NCBI RefSeq assembly: GCF_009496285.1
Contig: NZ_WIJK01000012.1
Location: forward strand, 1 to 63,788
Direction: 5' to 3'
Source: Streptococcus mitis
GTDB taxonomy: Bacteria > Bacillota > Bacilli > Lactobacillales > Streptococcaceae
DNA: 63,788 nt
A model generated the notes under the pieces. That model saw only the letters and a program-made list of their open reading frames with translations. It was not told the DNA's origin and searched no databases. Below, one piece after another: positions 31,195-42,695 of the stretch. The translations under genes and the position numbers were made by a program. The number at the start of each line of letters is the position of its first letter. The first letter of the stretch is position 1.

Positions 31195-32565
31195 TTACTT
31201 CGCTCCATCTCTCATCAACACAACTTTTACAGTTTTTAACAATATTTCAAAATCTTTCCAGATGGTCCAATCATCGATATAAGCCACATCCAGTTTCACG
31301 ACTTCATCGAAGTTTGTAATTTCACTTCGACCACTAATTTGCCACAAACCTGTAATACCAGGTTTGAAGCTGAGACGACGTTTTTGTTCAGGTGTGTATT
31401 TTTCGTACTCATCTACAGTTGGTGGGCGTGTACCGACTAGACTCATGTCTCCAATTAAAACATTCCAAAATTGTGGTAATTCATCCAAACTCGTTTTTCG
31501 GATGAATTGTCCGATCTTAGTCACTCGAGGATCGTTATTGATCTTAAACATCCCACCTTGCATGGTATTTTGATCCATCAACTGTTCTTTAATAGCTTCA
31601 GCATCGACTCGCATCGAGCGGAATTTATAAAAGGTAAAGTGACGACCATTTTTTCCGATACGAGTTTGTGAAAAGATTGCAGGCCCTCCATCTTTCCGAA
31701 TCAAGGGAACTAAAAATAGACTAGCAATTCCACAAAGGATCAACCCAACAATAGCACCACAAATGTCGAGGATGCGTTTGGCAATTATGTGACTTGGCTT
31801 GTAAAAATTTGTAGAAAATGTCACTACATTCAAACCAGCCATTTCATGAATTTGTTTATCTCGGCCTAAACTTTTATCGAAAGCATTTAAGTTAACTGTG
31901 ACATCAATCCCCATTGTTTCAAACTGAGAAATAACAGCTCCAATATCATAGTCCTCACTTGGAAGATTGACAAAGACTTCATCCACCACTTCGTGTGTCG
32001 CATAGGTCAGTAACTGCTCCTTTGGTACCACAACCACCTTTTCATGGGTGAACTCTGGCATGTCTAAAACGCTTACCGCAACCAATTTCCCCTGAACATC
32101 ATTAGCTGTTAATAATCGATCCAATACTTTTTCGGTACGTGACATCGCCGTAATCAACAAAATATTACGACTTCCCTTCAAATTATGTTTGAAGATTCTC
32201 CAATATTTCTTCACAAAGAAACTGAGTAGATAATTCAAAACACTATACAAGGAAAGCAAGTATACCATCCCTCGCCTTGAAATTACAAACTTTTCCTTCA
32301 AGAAAAAACTTGAAAAACTAATCAGCAGAGCATAAAAGATAATATATTTAATTGTTTCTACTAACTCCACATACTGACCACGTTTTAAAAAATCCTTACC
32401 GTAACCACTGATATAGAAGGCGACGAAGTGAAGAAAAAACAGAACAAATACTGTATTTAAAACAATGTCAGTTTCTGAAATTGCAATCAGTACATAAGCT
32501 AATAAACTAACAAGTATACTCTGCAAGAATGCCAGAGTTACATTGTAGAAACCCCTTCCTTCCAT
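31195..32565 (-). CDS. wchA: Undecaprenyl-phosphate glucose phosphotransferase WchA
   Basis: 456 residues. The N-terminal half has about four to five membrane helices and a CoA-binding-like domain. The C-terminal bacterial sugar-transferase domain has IFSQTRIGKNGRHFTFYKFR, SLDELPQFWNVLIGDMSLVG and PGITGLWQISGRSE. It starts repeat-unit synthesis by placing glucose-1-phosphate on undecaprenyl phosphate. Fifth gene of the conserved 5' part of the capsule locus. Confidence 0.95.
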   Translation of the reverse strand: MEGRGFYNVTLAFLQSILVSLLAYVLIAISETDIVLNTVFVLFFLHFVAFYISGYGKDFLKRGQYVELVETIKYIIFYALLISFSSFFLKEKFVISRRGMVYLLSLYSVLNYLLSFFVKKYWRIFKHNLKGSRNILLITAMSRTEKVLDRLLTANDVQGKLVAVSVLDMPEFTHEKVVVVPKEQLLTYATHEVVDEVFVNLPSEDYDIGAVISQFETMGIDVTVNLNAFDKSLGRDKQIHEMAGLNVVTFSTNFYKPSHIIAKRILDICGAIVGLILCGIASLFLVPLIRKDGGPAIFSQTRIGKNGRHFTFYKFRSMRVDAEAIKEQLMDQNTMQGGMFKINNDPRVTKIGQFIRKTSLDELPQFWNVLIGDMSLVGTRPPTVDEYEKYTPEQKRRLSFKPGITGLWQISGRSEITNFDEVVKLDVAYIDDWTIWKDFEILLKTVKVVLMRDGAK

Positions 32566-32586
32566 ATCGAACTCCCTATCCTATTT

Positions 32587-33261
32587 TTACCTTTTCCCAT
32601 AAGAACCGTAAGATCCGTATTTTTCTCGTTTAACATCAAATTTATTTAAAACAACACCCAAAAATGGGATCCCTGTTTGTTCTAACTGAACCTTAGCTTT
32701 TTGAACATCTCTTCTTTTTGTTCCACCAGCTTCTGTAACCAAAATCGATGCATCGCATTTTTGCACAATAATTGCTGCATCAATTACAACTCCGATTGGT
32801 GCTGTATCAACAATAATATAATCAAAATATTTCCGTAGTGTTTCAATCATCAATTCAAAATTAGCACTTTGAAGAAGAGCTGTTGGATTTGGAGAAGGTG
32901 ACCCTGATTGGATCATAAATAAGTTATCAATGTTTGTTTCACAAAGACCATGAGATAAGTCTTGCGTTCCAGCAAGATAATCAGTTAAACCTGTGATTCG
33001 TTCTCTTGATTTGAATACTCCAGACATGACTGAATTTCGGATATCAGCATCAATCAGGAGTGTCTTGTAGCCTGCACGCGCAAAAGCCAAGGCAATATTT
33101 GTAGAAGTTGTCGATTTTCCTTCGCTTGGTTCAACAGAGGAAATCGTTATAACCTTTAAATTATCTCCACTCAACTGTATATTGGTACGTAAAGCATTGT
33201 AATATTCTTCTGCTTTTTTGGCAGAATCAAGTTTTTGTTTTGTTAATTCTAACTTCGCCAT
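32587..33261 (-). CDS. wze: Capsule tyrosine kinase Wze (CpsD)
   Basis: 224 residues. Walker A EPSEGKSTTSTNIA, Walker A' TLLIDADIR and Walker B YIIVDTAPIG mark the BY-kinase fold; the C-terminus KREKYGSYGSYGKR is the tyrosine cluster that is autophosphorylated. It works with Wzd, and its phosphorylation state controls polymer length and attachment. 10 bp after wzd. Confidence 0.96.
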   Translation of the reverse strand: MAKLELTKQKLDSAKKAEEYYNALRTNIQLSGDNLKVITISSVEPSEGKSTTSTNIALAFARAGYKTLLIDADIRNSVMSGVFKSRERITGLTDYLAGTQDLSHGLCETNIDNLFMIQSGSPSPNPTALLQSANFELMIETLRKYFDYIIVDTAPIGVVIDAAIIVQKCDASILVTEAGGTKRRDVQKAKVQLEQTGIPFLGVVLNKFDVKREKYGSYGSYGKR

Positions 33262-33271
33262 AAGTTCTCCC

Positions 33272-33964
33272 TTACTTTAATTTATCAAGATCTGGAATGA
33301 CTCCAAGAAGTGAGATTTTCATTACATCTTCAATGTCTTCTGGACGTTTGACACGATCATCGAGCAACTCAACTAGTATAACGAGGACAATTACGACTCC
33401 TGCCCCTGCTCCAACCCCCATCAAGGTATTGCGACGAATATTTGGTGAGGATGGCCCAGTAGCTGGACGGGCTTCCTCCAAGGTAGTTACGTCAGAAACA
33501 CGGGTTACAGAAATAATCTTTTGAGCCGCAACTTCTCGAAGAGCATTGGCGATACGGCTTGCTTCTTCTGGTTTAGTGTCAGTGACAGAAATAGATACGA
33601 TACGTGTGTCTGCAGGGACGGTCACCTGAACCTTTTTAGCCAATGTTTTGGCATTAATCGTTAAGCTAAGATCTGATACGACTTTTTCCAAGACATCTTG
33701 GGAAAGGATAATCTCACGATAGTCCTTAACCAAATAGGCTCCCGCTTGTAAATCTTGATTCGTTAACCCAGGTTTATCTCCTTGAGGACGGTTGATAACA
33801 TAGATACGAGTCGTACTTCTATACTCAGGCTTCACCACGAAACTACTATAAGCGAAGGAAGCAGTTCCTGCTAAGATAGCCACAAGAAGAACGAGCAGTT
33901 TCTTTTTCCACAGTCCTTTTAACAACTGAATCACATTAATTTCGATAATTTCTTGTTCTTTCAT
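33272..33964 (-). CDS. wzd: Capsule chain-length regulator Wzd (CpsC)
   Basis: 230 residues. Wzz/PCP family with two membrane helices (about 20-40 and 180-205) around an external domain; the [17 protein letters not shown] proline segment precedes the second helix. It is the membrane activator of the Wze kinase and co-determines polymer length. Confidence 0.95.
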   Translation of the reverse strand: MKEQEIIEINVIQLLKGLWKKKLLVLLVAILAGTASFAYSSFVVKPEYRSTTRIYVINRPQGDKPGLTNQDLQAGAYLVKDYREIILSQDVLEKVVSDLSLTINAKTLAKKVQVTVPADTRIVSISVTDTKPEEASRIANALREVAAQKIISVTRVSDVTTLEEARPATGPSSPNIRRNTLMGVGAGAGVVIVLVILVELLDDRVKRPEDIEDVMKISLLGVIPDLDKLK

Positions 33965-33972
33965 TATAACTC

Positions 33973-34704
33973 CTAAATAATTTGATCTTTAATGATTTTT
34001 TCGGGATTTAACATAAAGAGTTCCCGAGCTTTACCCAATCCATACTTTTTACTTACGATTTCGTAGGCTTCTTTCATATAAGGTGGACGACTATCCAGAT
34101 TATGCATATCACTAGCAACTATATGAACCAAGTCTCGCTCCAAGAAATAGCGAGCACGTTTTTTCATGAATTTATAGGTATCTCCAAAAAGTTTTGGTTT
34201 AAGGATACTTGAACTATTAACTTGTGTATAGCAACCCATATTAATAAGCTCTTTAACCCTTTTTTCGTTGTTTTCCAAAGCATCGTAACGCTCTATATGA
34301 GCTATTACTGGAGTTATTCCTAGCATGAGCACATTGGTTAATGCATTATGGATTTCACGATAAGGGGTGTTCATACTAAATTCGATTAAGGCATAGCGTG
34401 TGCCGTTTAATTGTGGAATCTGCTGATTTTCTAGTTTCTTCAAGGCGTCACTAGTGTAATAGATTTCCGCTCCATACAAAATCCTTAAGTCAGGGGCAAT
34501 CTCCTTAGCCAGCTCCTTGACAACTTTAAAATTCCTTGCAATTTCATCCTCCGGAGTTTCGAACATCCCCTTTCGACGGTGTGATGTCGAAACGATGGTG
34601 CGAACTCCTTGAGCGTAGGCTTCTTCAAGAAGGGATTTGCTTTCTGCCCAATCTTGAGGCCCGTCGTCTACATCAAAAACTATGTGCGAATGGATATCAA
34701 TCAT
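33973..34704 (-). CDS. wzh: Capsule tyrosine phosphatase Wzh (CpsB)
   Basis: 243 residues of the PHP superfamily: [17 protein letters not shown] at the N-terminus and [10 protein letters not shown] near 195-205 supply metal-binding His and Asp. It dephosphorylates Wze. One base separates it from wzg, so the two are coupled. Confidence 0.96.
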   Translation of the reverse strand: MIDIHSHIVFDVDDGPQDWAESKSLLEEAYAQGVRTIVSTSHRRKGMFETPEDEIARNFKVVKELAKEIAPDLRILYGAEIYYTSDALKKLENQQIPQLNGTRYALIEFSMNTPYREIHNALTNVLMLGITPVIAHIERYDALENNEKRVKELINMGCYTQVNSSSILKPKLFGDTYKFMKKRARYFLERDLVHIVASDMHNLDSRPPYMKEAYEIVSKKYGLGKARELFMLNPEKIIKDQII

Positions 34705-34705
34705 C

Positions 34706-36151
34706 TTATCTACCTTCCATGATATCTTTGATCTCTGTTTTTAAAGTTTCCAAACTATTAGTATCCACTTCTAACATATATAGACTGCTATCCGGCATGG
34801 CATAGGAAGGGAGATCCATACGACCAGTCCCTTTCAGATCTCGAGTGATAACAGTATATTTACCGCCACTTTCCAGTTGAGCATTTACCAAGCTTACCAT
34901 TGTTTCAGGTGGCATATTTGTTTGCACTGAATCTTGCAAGCTTTGCATAATGCCATCAAAATTCTTCAAAGCTTCTGTTGAGGTTAGTTTCTGAATTATA
35001 GCAGAAATGACTTTTTGCTGGTTACGGCCACGATCCCCATCACCGTTTGCTAATGAATAACGCTCGCGCACAAATCCCAGAGCTTGTTCAGAGTCTAGAT
35101 GAACATTACCAACAGGGAAATGATATTTGCCATGAAGCGATGTAAACTCTTGATCGTTATAAACATCTACCCCACCTAGTAAATCGATCAATTTCAAGAA
35201 GGAGGTGAAATTAAGTCGTGCATAGTAATTCAAGTCAATACCATAGAGATTTTCTAAAGTATGGATTGATGCATCCACACCATAAATACCTGCATGGGTC
35301 AATTTATCATTTTGATTATTTCCACCATCAGCTATGGGCACATAAGCATCACGAGGAGTCGTTGTCAAGAGAATCTTCTTAGTCTCTTGATTGACAGTCA
35401 TGATGATATTGACATCCGAACGTGACACTGAGCTGATCGGTCCATAAGTATCAATCCCACTAATGTAAAGGTTAAAGGCCTTGTTTTGAGAAATCTTAGG
35501 CGCCTCAACAGTCTTGGTTAATTCCTTAGTGTAAATCTTTTTAATCTTCTTGGCGTGGTCTGGATATTCTTGTTCAATCAGGTTTTCAAAAACACTATTC
35601 AAGACAATTGCCTTAGAGTCTCCCGCCAAGAGACTCTTATAAGCCGCAAGATATGAAGAGCTCTCTTCAACAGACAAGTCTTTACTCTGAGTTGCTTTAA
35701 TATCATCTAGCAACTTTTGGATGTTTTCAGAATCTGTCCCAGTTGGAGCTGTCACACTGGAAAGTTGTGACACATTGCCAATTTCACTATCTGCCAAGAC
35801 TGCAACACTGATAGAATAACTAGAATAATTGGATGTCGCATTTAATTGATTGGCCAAACTAATGAACTGTTGAACTCCAATCAAGGCTAGTGAGCTGGTC
35901 ATGATAGATAGCACGAGCATGATTAAAGTAAAAATCTTAGCTTTTCTATTTAAAATCAAAAACAAGGCTACTAGTGCAATGATCACCATAACAGCAGCTA
36001 GAAGAAGATTGGCATAACTAACAGCTAAGATATGATATCTGAATATTAAAAACAACAAAAAACAAGCGAGTACTACATATACAAGCAACAAAGTAATATT
36101 GAAGCTTTGTTGAAACTTACTCGTTTTACTTTCTTTTGAACGTCTTCCCAC
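34706..36151 (-). CDS. wzg: LytR-CpsA-Psr family protein Wzg (CpsA)
   Basis: 481 residues with a GTG start preceded by AGAGG. Three membrane helices in the first 115 residues, an accessory DNA_PPF-like region, then the LCP catalytic domain ([47 protein letters not shown]) with the arginines that bind the polyprenyl pyrophosphate. It attaches capsule to peptidoglycan. First gene of the capsule operon. Confidence 0.96.
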   Translation of the reverse strand: MGRRSKESKTSKFQQSFNITLLLVYVVLACFLLFLIFRYHILAVSYANLLLAAVMVIIALVALFLILNRKAKIFTLIMLVLSIMTSSLALIGVQQFISLANQLNATSNYSSYSISVAVLADSEIGNVSQLSSVTAPTGTDSENIQKLLDDIKATQSKDLSVEESSSYLAAYKSLLAGDSKAIVLNSVFENLIEQEYPDHAKKIKKIYTKELTKTVEAPKISQNKAFNLYISGIDTYGPISSVSRSDVNIIMTVNQETKKILLTTTPRDAYVPIADGGNNQNDKLTHAGIYGVDASIHTLENLYGIDLNYYARLNFTSFLKLIDLLGGVDVYNDQEFTSLHGKYHFPVGNVHLDSEQALGFVRERYSLANGDGDRGRNQQKVISAIIQKLTSTEALKNFDGIMQSLQDSVQTNMPPETMVSLVNAQLESGGKYTVITRDLKGTGRMDLPSYAMPDSSLYMLEVDTNSLETLKTEIKDIMEGR

Positions 36152-36180
36152 CTTACACCTCTATTAAACATTTTATTTTT

Positions 36181-36189
36181 ATTATATCA
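36181..36189 (-). promoter_or_regulatory. Extended -10 promoter of the capsule operon
   Basis: TGATATAAT on the minus strand, about 30 bp upstream of the wzg start, gives a perfect -10 with TGn extension; a -35 is weak. The rest of the 375-bp gap (36190-36489) contains a worn copy of the repeat seen at 40747-40926 (GCTACAGAAATCGGTAT near 36322) and no gene. Confidence 0.6.
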
Positions 36190-36489
36190 CAAAGTAACAC
36201 TGGATGCTATTAACACCTGAAATGCAACCGTTTTATTTGACCTTAAAAGCAAAAATATTATATTTTAATCATTAAACACCTCAAAGTTTTTCAAAAAAAA
36301 GCTCAAATCTAAAAAAATGGTGCTACAGAAATCGGTATACGAGATCTTGTTGTCTCAGTCCCAGTCCTACAACTCTCCAATAATCTTCTGGATTTCTGAA
36401 TGCTGTAGCTAGAGAAAAGCTAAAATAACTTTTGAAAGGTCAAAAAGCCCCAAAACTAGTAATTGCCAATTTAGAGACTCATTACATGC

Positions 36490-36523
36490 AAAAAAGGCTA
36501 GGATTTGATCCCGGCCTCTTTTT
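36490..36523 (-). terminator. Terminator of the aliD-like gene
   Basis: AGAGGCCGGGAT and ATCCTAGCCTTTTTT form a stem with one bulge followed by a T run just after the stop codon at 36527. Confidence 0.8.
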
Positions 36524-36526
36524 ATC

Positions 36527-38485
36527 TTATTTGACGTGATTTTCAAGCTCTTTTTGACTCTGTTCGACTGCTTTTTTACGTTCTTGTTCCCATTTGGCTT
36601 TAGCTTCGTCAAACTGGGCAATGGTAACCACATCTTTCTGCAGCCTCATGTATTTATAGTTACTTCCAGTTCCTTTGATCCCGACTAGTGAGTATGCTCG
36701 TGTAAATGGCGTCACACGTGTCACTGAAGCTCCACCACCATCTGAAGTCACAGGGATTAGAAGAGAACTGTCAATCAACCATGCTTGCGCATCTGCATAG
36801 TTTTCATAGCGTTTGGCTACATCTGAGCTTTCTGCATCTGCCGCTTTCAATTTCTGAGTGTATTGATCCATTCCTAGGCCTGTAATCTTGTCAGCATCCT
36901 TACTTGGATCAAGTCCCAAAATCTTAAGATAGAAACCATCTTCTGCATTGAAAGGATTGAGGTAAGTCGAAGGATCTTGGTAGTCTGCTGACCATCCATC
37001 CAAGTTCAAATCATAGTCATGATCAGCTGGTGTCGGTGCTTGGAAAGTCGCATTGGCATAGTCTTCAGTTGAAACTAAAACTACATCAATCACCACATTT
37101 TCAGCTCCAAGTGTGGATTCCACAGATTGTTTGAGTGAATAAAGCTTAGGAAGCAAGGTTTTGTTGACCTGATCCACTGGCAAATCCAAATGAATCGGGA
37201 AGGTTACACCTTGAGCCTCTAGTTCTTTTTTAGCTTCTGCAAATTGAGCTTGCGCTTTTTCTTTATTGAAGTAAGCATCTTGGGCATCTTCAAGATTCAT
37301 ATTTGTCCATTGTGTACCATAGTTGACCAGCTTAGATGCAACTGTCTCACCAAAAGTCTTATCTCCTACTTGTACAAAAGTAGGTGGCACAAGTGTGTTA
37401 CGAAGGGTGTTTTTCGCAGCTTCTTCACCATTAGACTGAGCTGAGTAAGATGTACGATCAAGGGCGAAGTTGATAGCTTGACGGAAGTTTTTATTTGAAA
37501 CAGCAGCCTGAGTAGCTTGTTTTTGTTCATCGCTGGTCTTAGCTGTGAAATTATAAGACTGACGATTAACGTTAAAGTTATAGTACCAAGAAGTTGCACC
37601 TTGCAAGCTATAGACGATATTGTCCTTGTATTTTTCCTTTGTCTTAGCAAAGTTTGAACTATTTGGGTAGACACCTGCAGATGAGTAGGCTCCACTTTCA
37701 AAGTTACGAATCGTCATATCTTGGTCAGAACCGTCAACATAGGCCAACTTAACTCTTTCAATAGTCACTTTTTCTTGATCATAGTAATGAGGGTTTTTCA
37801 TATACTCAAGTGATGATTTAGATGTGAATTCTTTTAGCAAGTATGGACCGCTATAGAGAATACTATCTGCTTTTAACTCACCAAATGCTTTATCTTTAGA
37901 AGTCAAGAATTCTTCATTAACTGGGAACAAAATGCTATTTGTGGTCTTAGAATTCCAGAAAGGTTCTGGACGTGTCAAGGTATATTGGACAGTATAGTCA
38001 TCCAAGGCTTTGACACCGACATTTGAAAAGTCAGTATTTGCGCCTGTCACATAATCATCCAAACCTTTGATTGAGTTTTGAATCAAATCCAGCGCTTGAC
38101 TCTTATTATCAGCAGCGTATTTGATACCAGTTACAAAGTCCTGAGCTTTGATAGGTGCATATTCCTCCCCATCGGCCGTGAACCACTTGGCATCTTGGCG
38201 AAGTTTGTAAGTATAGGTCAAACCATCCTTTGAAACACTCCAATCTTCTGCAAGGGCAGGAACAAGATTTCCGTAGTTGTCATTTTCTAAAAGACCATCT
38301 ACCAAGTTGGTGATAACATTGGTATTGTCACCTGAATAGTCCAAAAGGTAGTTAAATGTTGTTGGGTCAGCCCCAAAGGTTGAAGAATAGGTCTTGTCAT
38401 CCGACGCAGACTGGCCACAAGCCGTTAGCAAGATAGCTGCAGCAAGAGTCAAACCTGCTCCTAATAAGCGTTTTTTCATGCCCAT
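36527..38485 (-). CDS. aliD: Oligopeptide-binding lipoprotein, AliD-like
   Basis: 652 residues, SBP family 5. Signal peptide with lipobox LLTACG (Cys near residue 23), so it is a membrane-anchored lipoprotein. Family features include SVSKDGLTYTYKLRQDAKW and the C-terminal GWSADYQDPSTYLNPF. It binds peptides for the Ami permease, which is encoded elsewhere. The two genes between dexB and wzg correspond by position to aliB-like ORF1 and ORF2 (aliC, aliD) of non-typeable pneumococci; I name this one by order only. Confidence 0.8.
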   Translation of the reverse strand: MGMKKRLLGAGLTLAAAILLTACGQSASDDKTYSSTFGADPTTFNYLLDYSGDNTNVITNLVDGLLENDNYGNLVPALAEDWSVSKDGLTYTYKLRQDAKWFTADGEEYAPIKAQDFVTGIKYAADNKSQALDLIQNSIKGLDDYVTGANTDFSNVGVKALDDYTVQYTLTRPEPFWNSKTTNSILFPVNEEFLTSKDKAFGELKADSILYSGPYLLKEFTSKSSLEYMKNPHYYDQEKVTIERVKLAYVDGSDQDMTIRNFESGAYSSAGVYPNSSNFAKTKEKYKDNIVYSLQGATSWYYNFNVNRQSYNFTAKTSDEQKQATQAAVSNKNFRQAINFALDRTSYSAQSNGEEAAKNTLRNTLVPPTFVQVGDKTFGETVASKLVNYGTQWTNMNLEDAQDAYFNKEKAQAQFAEAKKELEAQGVTFPIHLDLPVDQVNKTLLPKLYSLKQSVESTLGAENVVIDVVLVSTEDYANATFQAPTPADHDYDLNLDGWSADYQDPSTYLNPFNAEDGFYLKILGLDPSKDADKITGLGMDQYTQKLKAADAESSDVAKRYENYADAQAWLIDSSLLIPVTSDGGGASVTRVTPFTRAYSLVGIKGTGSNYKYMRLQKDVVTIAQFDEAKAKWEQERKKAVEQSQKELENHVK

Positions 38486-38589
38486 GATTTACTTTCTCCT
38501 TATATGTTAGGTTTTATAACATGTATATATTTTAACAAATTTTGTACCAAAAGTAAAGTTATTTAATTTTTAGCACTTTCAAACCATAA

Positions 38590-38634
38590 AAAAACAGAGA
38601 ACCCCCGTCGCATTTGACAGGCATTCTCTGTTTC
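38590..38634 (-). terminator. Terminator of the aliC-like gene
   Basis: AAACAGAGAATGCC and GGGGGTTCTCTGTTTTTTT form a stem with a T run on the minus strand, 15 bp past the stop of the gene at 38650. The remaining gap to 38486 is AT-rich and probably carries the aliD promoter. Confidence 0.8.
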
Positions 38635-38649
38635 TATATTTTATGAAGG

Positions 38650-40617
38650 CTATTTAACGTGGTTAGCTAGCTCTTTTTGGTATTTGGCGTTTGTTTCAAT
38701 CTTCTCTTTTTGCCATTTCTTGAGAGCTTCTTCGTATTCTTTAGTAGTTACAATATCATTTTGCAACTCTAAACCTTTGAATACAAACGGATCTCCCTTG
38801 ATACCAACTTGAGAGTAGGCTTTTGTAAACGGCACTGTGCGACTTACGGTTGGAGAACCGCCTGAAGAAGCAACAGGGATGAGAAGGGCGCTATCTGAAA
38901 CCCAAGCTTGTGCTTTAGCGTATTTTTCATAGCGTTTGTTGAGGTCTGTTGTTTCAGATGCTGCATCATCCAAGAGTTTCTTGTACTCATCAAGTCCAAC
39001 TTGAGCCATGACTTCTGGATCTTTTCCTTTTGTGATACCCAAGTGTTTAAGGGCAGAACCCTTCTTAGCATCTAGGATATTGAGGTAGGTCGCTGGGTCT
39101 TGATAGTCAGGTCCCCAACCAGTTCCGTTCAAGTCATAGTCCTTTTGAGAAGGAACTTTAGCTTGAGAAGTAATGCTCATCTTTTCATTATCAGTCATTT
39201 GAAGAACATCGATGACAACATTTTCAGTTCCAAGCGCTGCTTCGACAGATTGTTTGAGGGAGTTGGTCTGCTGTACAGCGATGACATCTGTTTGTTCAAC
39301 TGGAATATCCAAGTGAATTGGGAAGGTTACGCCCTTGCTTTGCAATTCTGACTTGGCTTTTTCAAAAGCAGCTTTTGCTTTGTCTGGGTTGTAAAGAGTA
39401 TCTTTACCGTCTGTCAAAGCAACATCTTTCCATTGATCACCATAGGTGACAAGTTGTTCTTGCGCCAATTCTCCAAAGGTCTTTTCACCTACTTGGACAT
39501 AGTCAAAAGGCACAAGGCTATTACGGATAATCTTGTCTGCACCTTCTTCACCATTCAACTGAGCCGCATAAGAATGACGGTCAAGCGCGAAATTGATGGC
39601 TTGACGGAAGTTCTTGTTGAGAAGCGCTTCTTTTGTTGATGTTTTTTGAGCATCATCAGTCTTAGCTGTCTTATTGTAAGATTGACGGTTTACGTTAAAT
39701 GTAAGATAATAGCTAGTTGCTTCTTGCGGGCTATAGACAATCTTATCTCCGTATTCTTGCTTGGTTGATTCAAAGTTTGAAGAAGTCGGGAAGAGACGAG
39801 CTGTTGTGAATGACCCTGATGCAAAGCTACGAATCAATGACTCTTGGTCAGATCCATCATAGAAAGTAAGCTTGATGTGATCAATCTTAACATTATCTTT
39901 ATCCCAATAGTTTGGATTCTTTTCGTACTCGATAACTGATTTTGAAGTTAGATTCTTCAAGATATATGGGCCGTTGTAGAGAATAGACGACGGTGTTGGT
40001 GTTCCATAATCTTTACCTTGAGAATTTAGGAATTCTTCATTAACTGGAAGCATCGGTGCTGTTGTCACCTTAGAATTCCAAAAGCTTTCTGGTTGATTCA
40101 AGGTATATTGAACAGTATAATCGTCAACCGCCTTGATTCCTACTGTTGAAAAGTCGTTACTCTCACCACTAACATATTCTGCCAATCCTTTAATAGAATC
40201 TTGGATCAGAGTTAGGCCATCTGACTTACCATCAGCAGCATGCTTCAAACCAGTCACAAAGTCTTGAGCCTTGACCTCGGCGTACTCCTCACCTTCAGAA
40301 GTATACCATTTCACACCTTTACGAAGCTTATAAGTGTAAGTCAAACCGTCCTGTGAAACTGACCAATCCTCAGCTAGAGATGGAATCAAATTCCCATACT
40401 TGTCATTTTCCAAGAGTCCATCTACAACGTTAGCGATAACGTCTGATGTCGAACTTTTACTAGTAACACTATAGTCCAAAGATGATGGATCGATAGCATA
40501 TACATATGAGAATGATGTCGGAGCGTCAGCTTTTTTCTCAGTCTTACCACAAGCTGCCAAAAGAAGAGCTGCACTCATCGTAATTCCTGCTACTGCGAGC
40601 CACTTTTTCGATTTCAT
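38650..40617 (-). CDS. aliC: Oligopeptide-binding lipoprotein, AliC-like
   Basis: 655 residues, paralogue of the next gene. Lipobox LLAACG near residue 23; SVSQDGLTYTYKLRKGVKW and GWGPDYQDPATYLN are shared with AliD. Peptide capture for the Ami transporter and possibly signalling by specific peptides. It has its own promoter with a CodY-like site, so peptide uptake should rise when branched-chain amino acids are scarce. Confidence 0.8.
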   Translation of the reverse strand: MKSKKWLAVAGITMSAALLLAACGKTEKKADAPTSFSYVYAIDPSSLDYSVTSKSSTSDVIANVVDGLLENDKYGNLIPSLAEDWSVSQDGLTYTYKLRKGVKWYTSEGEEYAEVKAQDFVTGLKHAADGKSDGLTLIQDSIKGLAEYVSGESNDFSTVGIKAVDDYTVQYTLNQPESFWNSKVTTAPMLPVNEEFLNSQGKDYGTPTPSSILYNGPYILKNLTSKSVIEYEKNPNYWDKDNVKIDHIKLTFYDGSDQESLIRSFASGSFTTARLFPTSSNFESTKQEYGDKIVYSPQEATSYYLTFNVNRQSYNKTAKTDDAQKTSTKEALLNKNFRQAINFALDRHSYAAQLNGEEGADKIIRNSLVPFDYVQVGEKTFGELAQEQLVTYGDQWKDVALTDGKDTLYNPDKAKAAFEKAKSELQSKGVTFPIHLDIPVEQTDVIAVQQTNSLKQSVEAALGTENVVIDVLQMTDNEKMSITSQAKVPSQKDYDLNGTGWGPDYQDPATYLNILDAKKGSALKHLGITKGKDPEVMAQVGLDEYKKLLDDAASETTDLNKRYEKYAKAQAWVSDSALLIPVASSGGSPTVSRTVPFTKAYSQVGIKGDPFVFKGLELQNDIVTTKEYEEALKKWQKEKIETNAKYQKELANHVK

Positions 40618-40648
40618 TGGTATTCTCCTTTAAAATACTATTTTCACC

Positions 40649-40676
40649 ATTATACCCTATTTTTCCATAAAAGCAA
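40649..40676 (-). promoter_or_regulatory. Promoter of aliC
   Basis: TTGCTT (40671-40676) and TATAAT (40649-40654) on the minus strand with 16-bp spacing, about 30 bp upstream of the start codon and its AAAGGAG site. Confidence 0.7.
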
Positions 40677-40689
40677 GGGTTTACAGGGT

Positions 40690-40704
40690 ATTTTTTAGAA
40701 AATT
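40690..40704 (-). promoter_or_regulatory. CodY-box-like site upstream of aliC
   Basis: AATTTTCTAAAAAAT differs from the CodY consensus AATTTTCWGAAAATT at two of 15 positions and lies just upstream of the -35. CodY control of oligopeptide uptake is known in streptococci; occupancy here is inferred. Confidence 0.45.
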
Positions 40705-40746
40705 CAAACAAATATTTTTTAAAGATTTTCCTACACTTATTTTAGA

Positions 40747-40926
40747 AAAGAGAGTGGGACAGAAATCGGTAATTCGTTAGAATTCGATTTCGTTGTCCCA
40801 CCTCCGCACAGTTGAGTAGGGCTGTAAAAGCTGATGAAATCAGCGTAGTAGAGCCCACTCAACCACTGCGTCTTGCTCGGTAGTCCAAAGACAATTGAGA
40901 GGCTGGCACTTTTGTCCCAGCCTCTT
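40747..40926. repeat. Dispersed ~180-bp intergenic repeat with terminator-like ends
   Basis: One end is GTGGGACAG paired with TGTCCCAC (40752-40802); the other is AGAGGCTGGGACAAAAG paired with GCCAGCCTC (40897-40926), the second acting as a dexB terminator on the minus strand. Between them is GTTGAGTAGGGCT...GAGCCCACTCAAC, a third inverted repeat. A degraded partial copy is near 36318-36400. I recognise the type as a recurring streptococcal intergenic element but have no firm name for it. Confidence 0.6.
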
Positions 40927-40932
40927 TTAGGT

Positions 40933-42614
<1,682 letters not shown>

Positions 42615-42670
42615 TTATCTTTTTTTCTCACTTTTGCGACTCTCTAGTTTCTAATCTTCCATTTTTTTTA

Positions 42671-42676
42671 TATAAT
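42671..42676 (+). promoter_or_regulatory. -10 element of the DUF1846 gene
   Basis: TATAAT 20 bp before the start codon, followed by AGAGGTAAAAAA as ribosome site. No good -35 is seen. Confidence 0.45.
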
Positions 42677-42695
42677 AGAGCTCAGAGGTAAAAAA

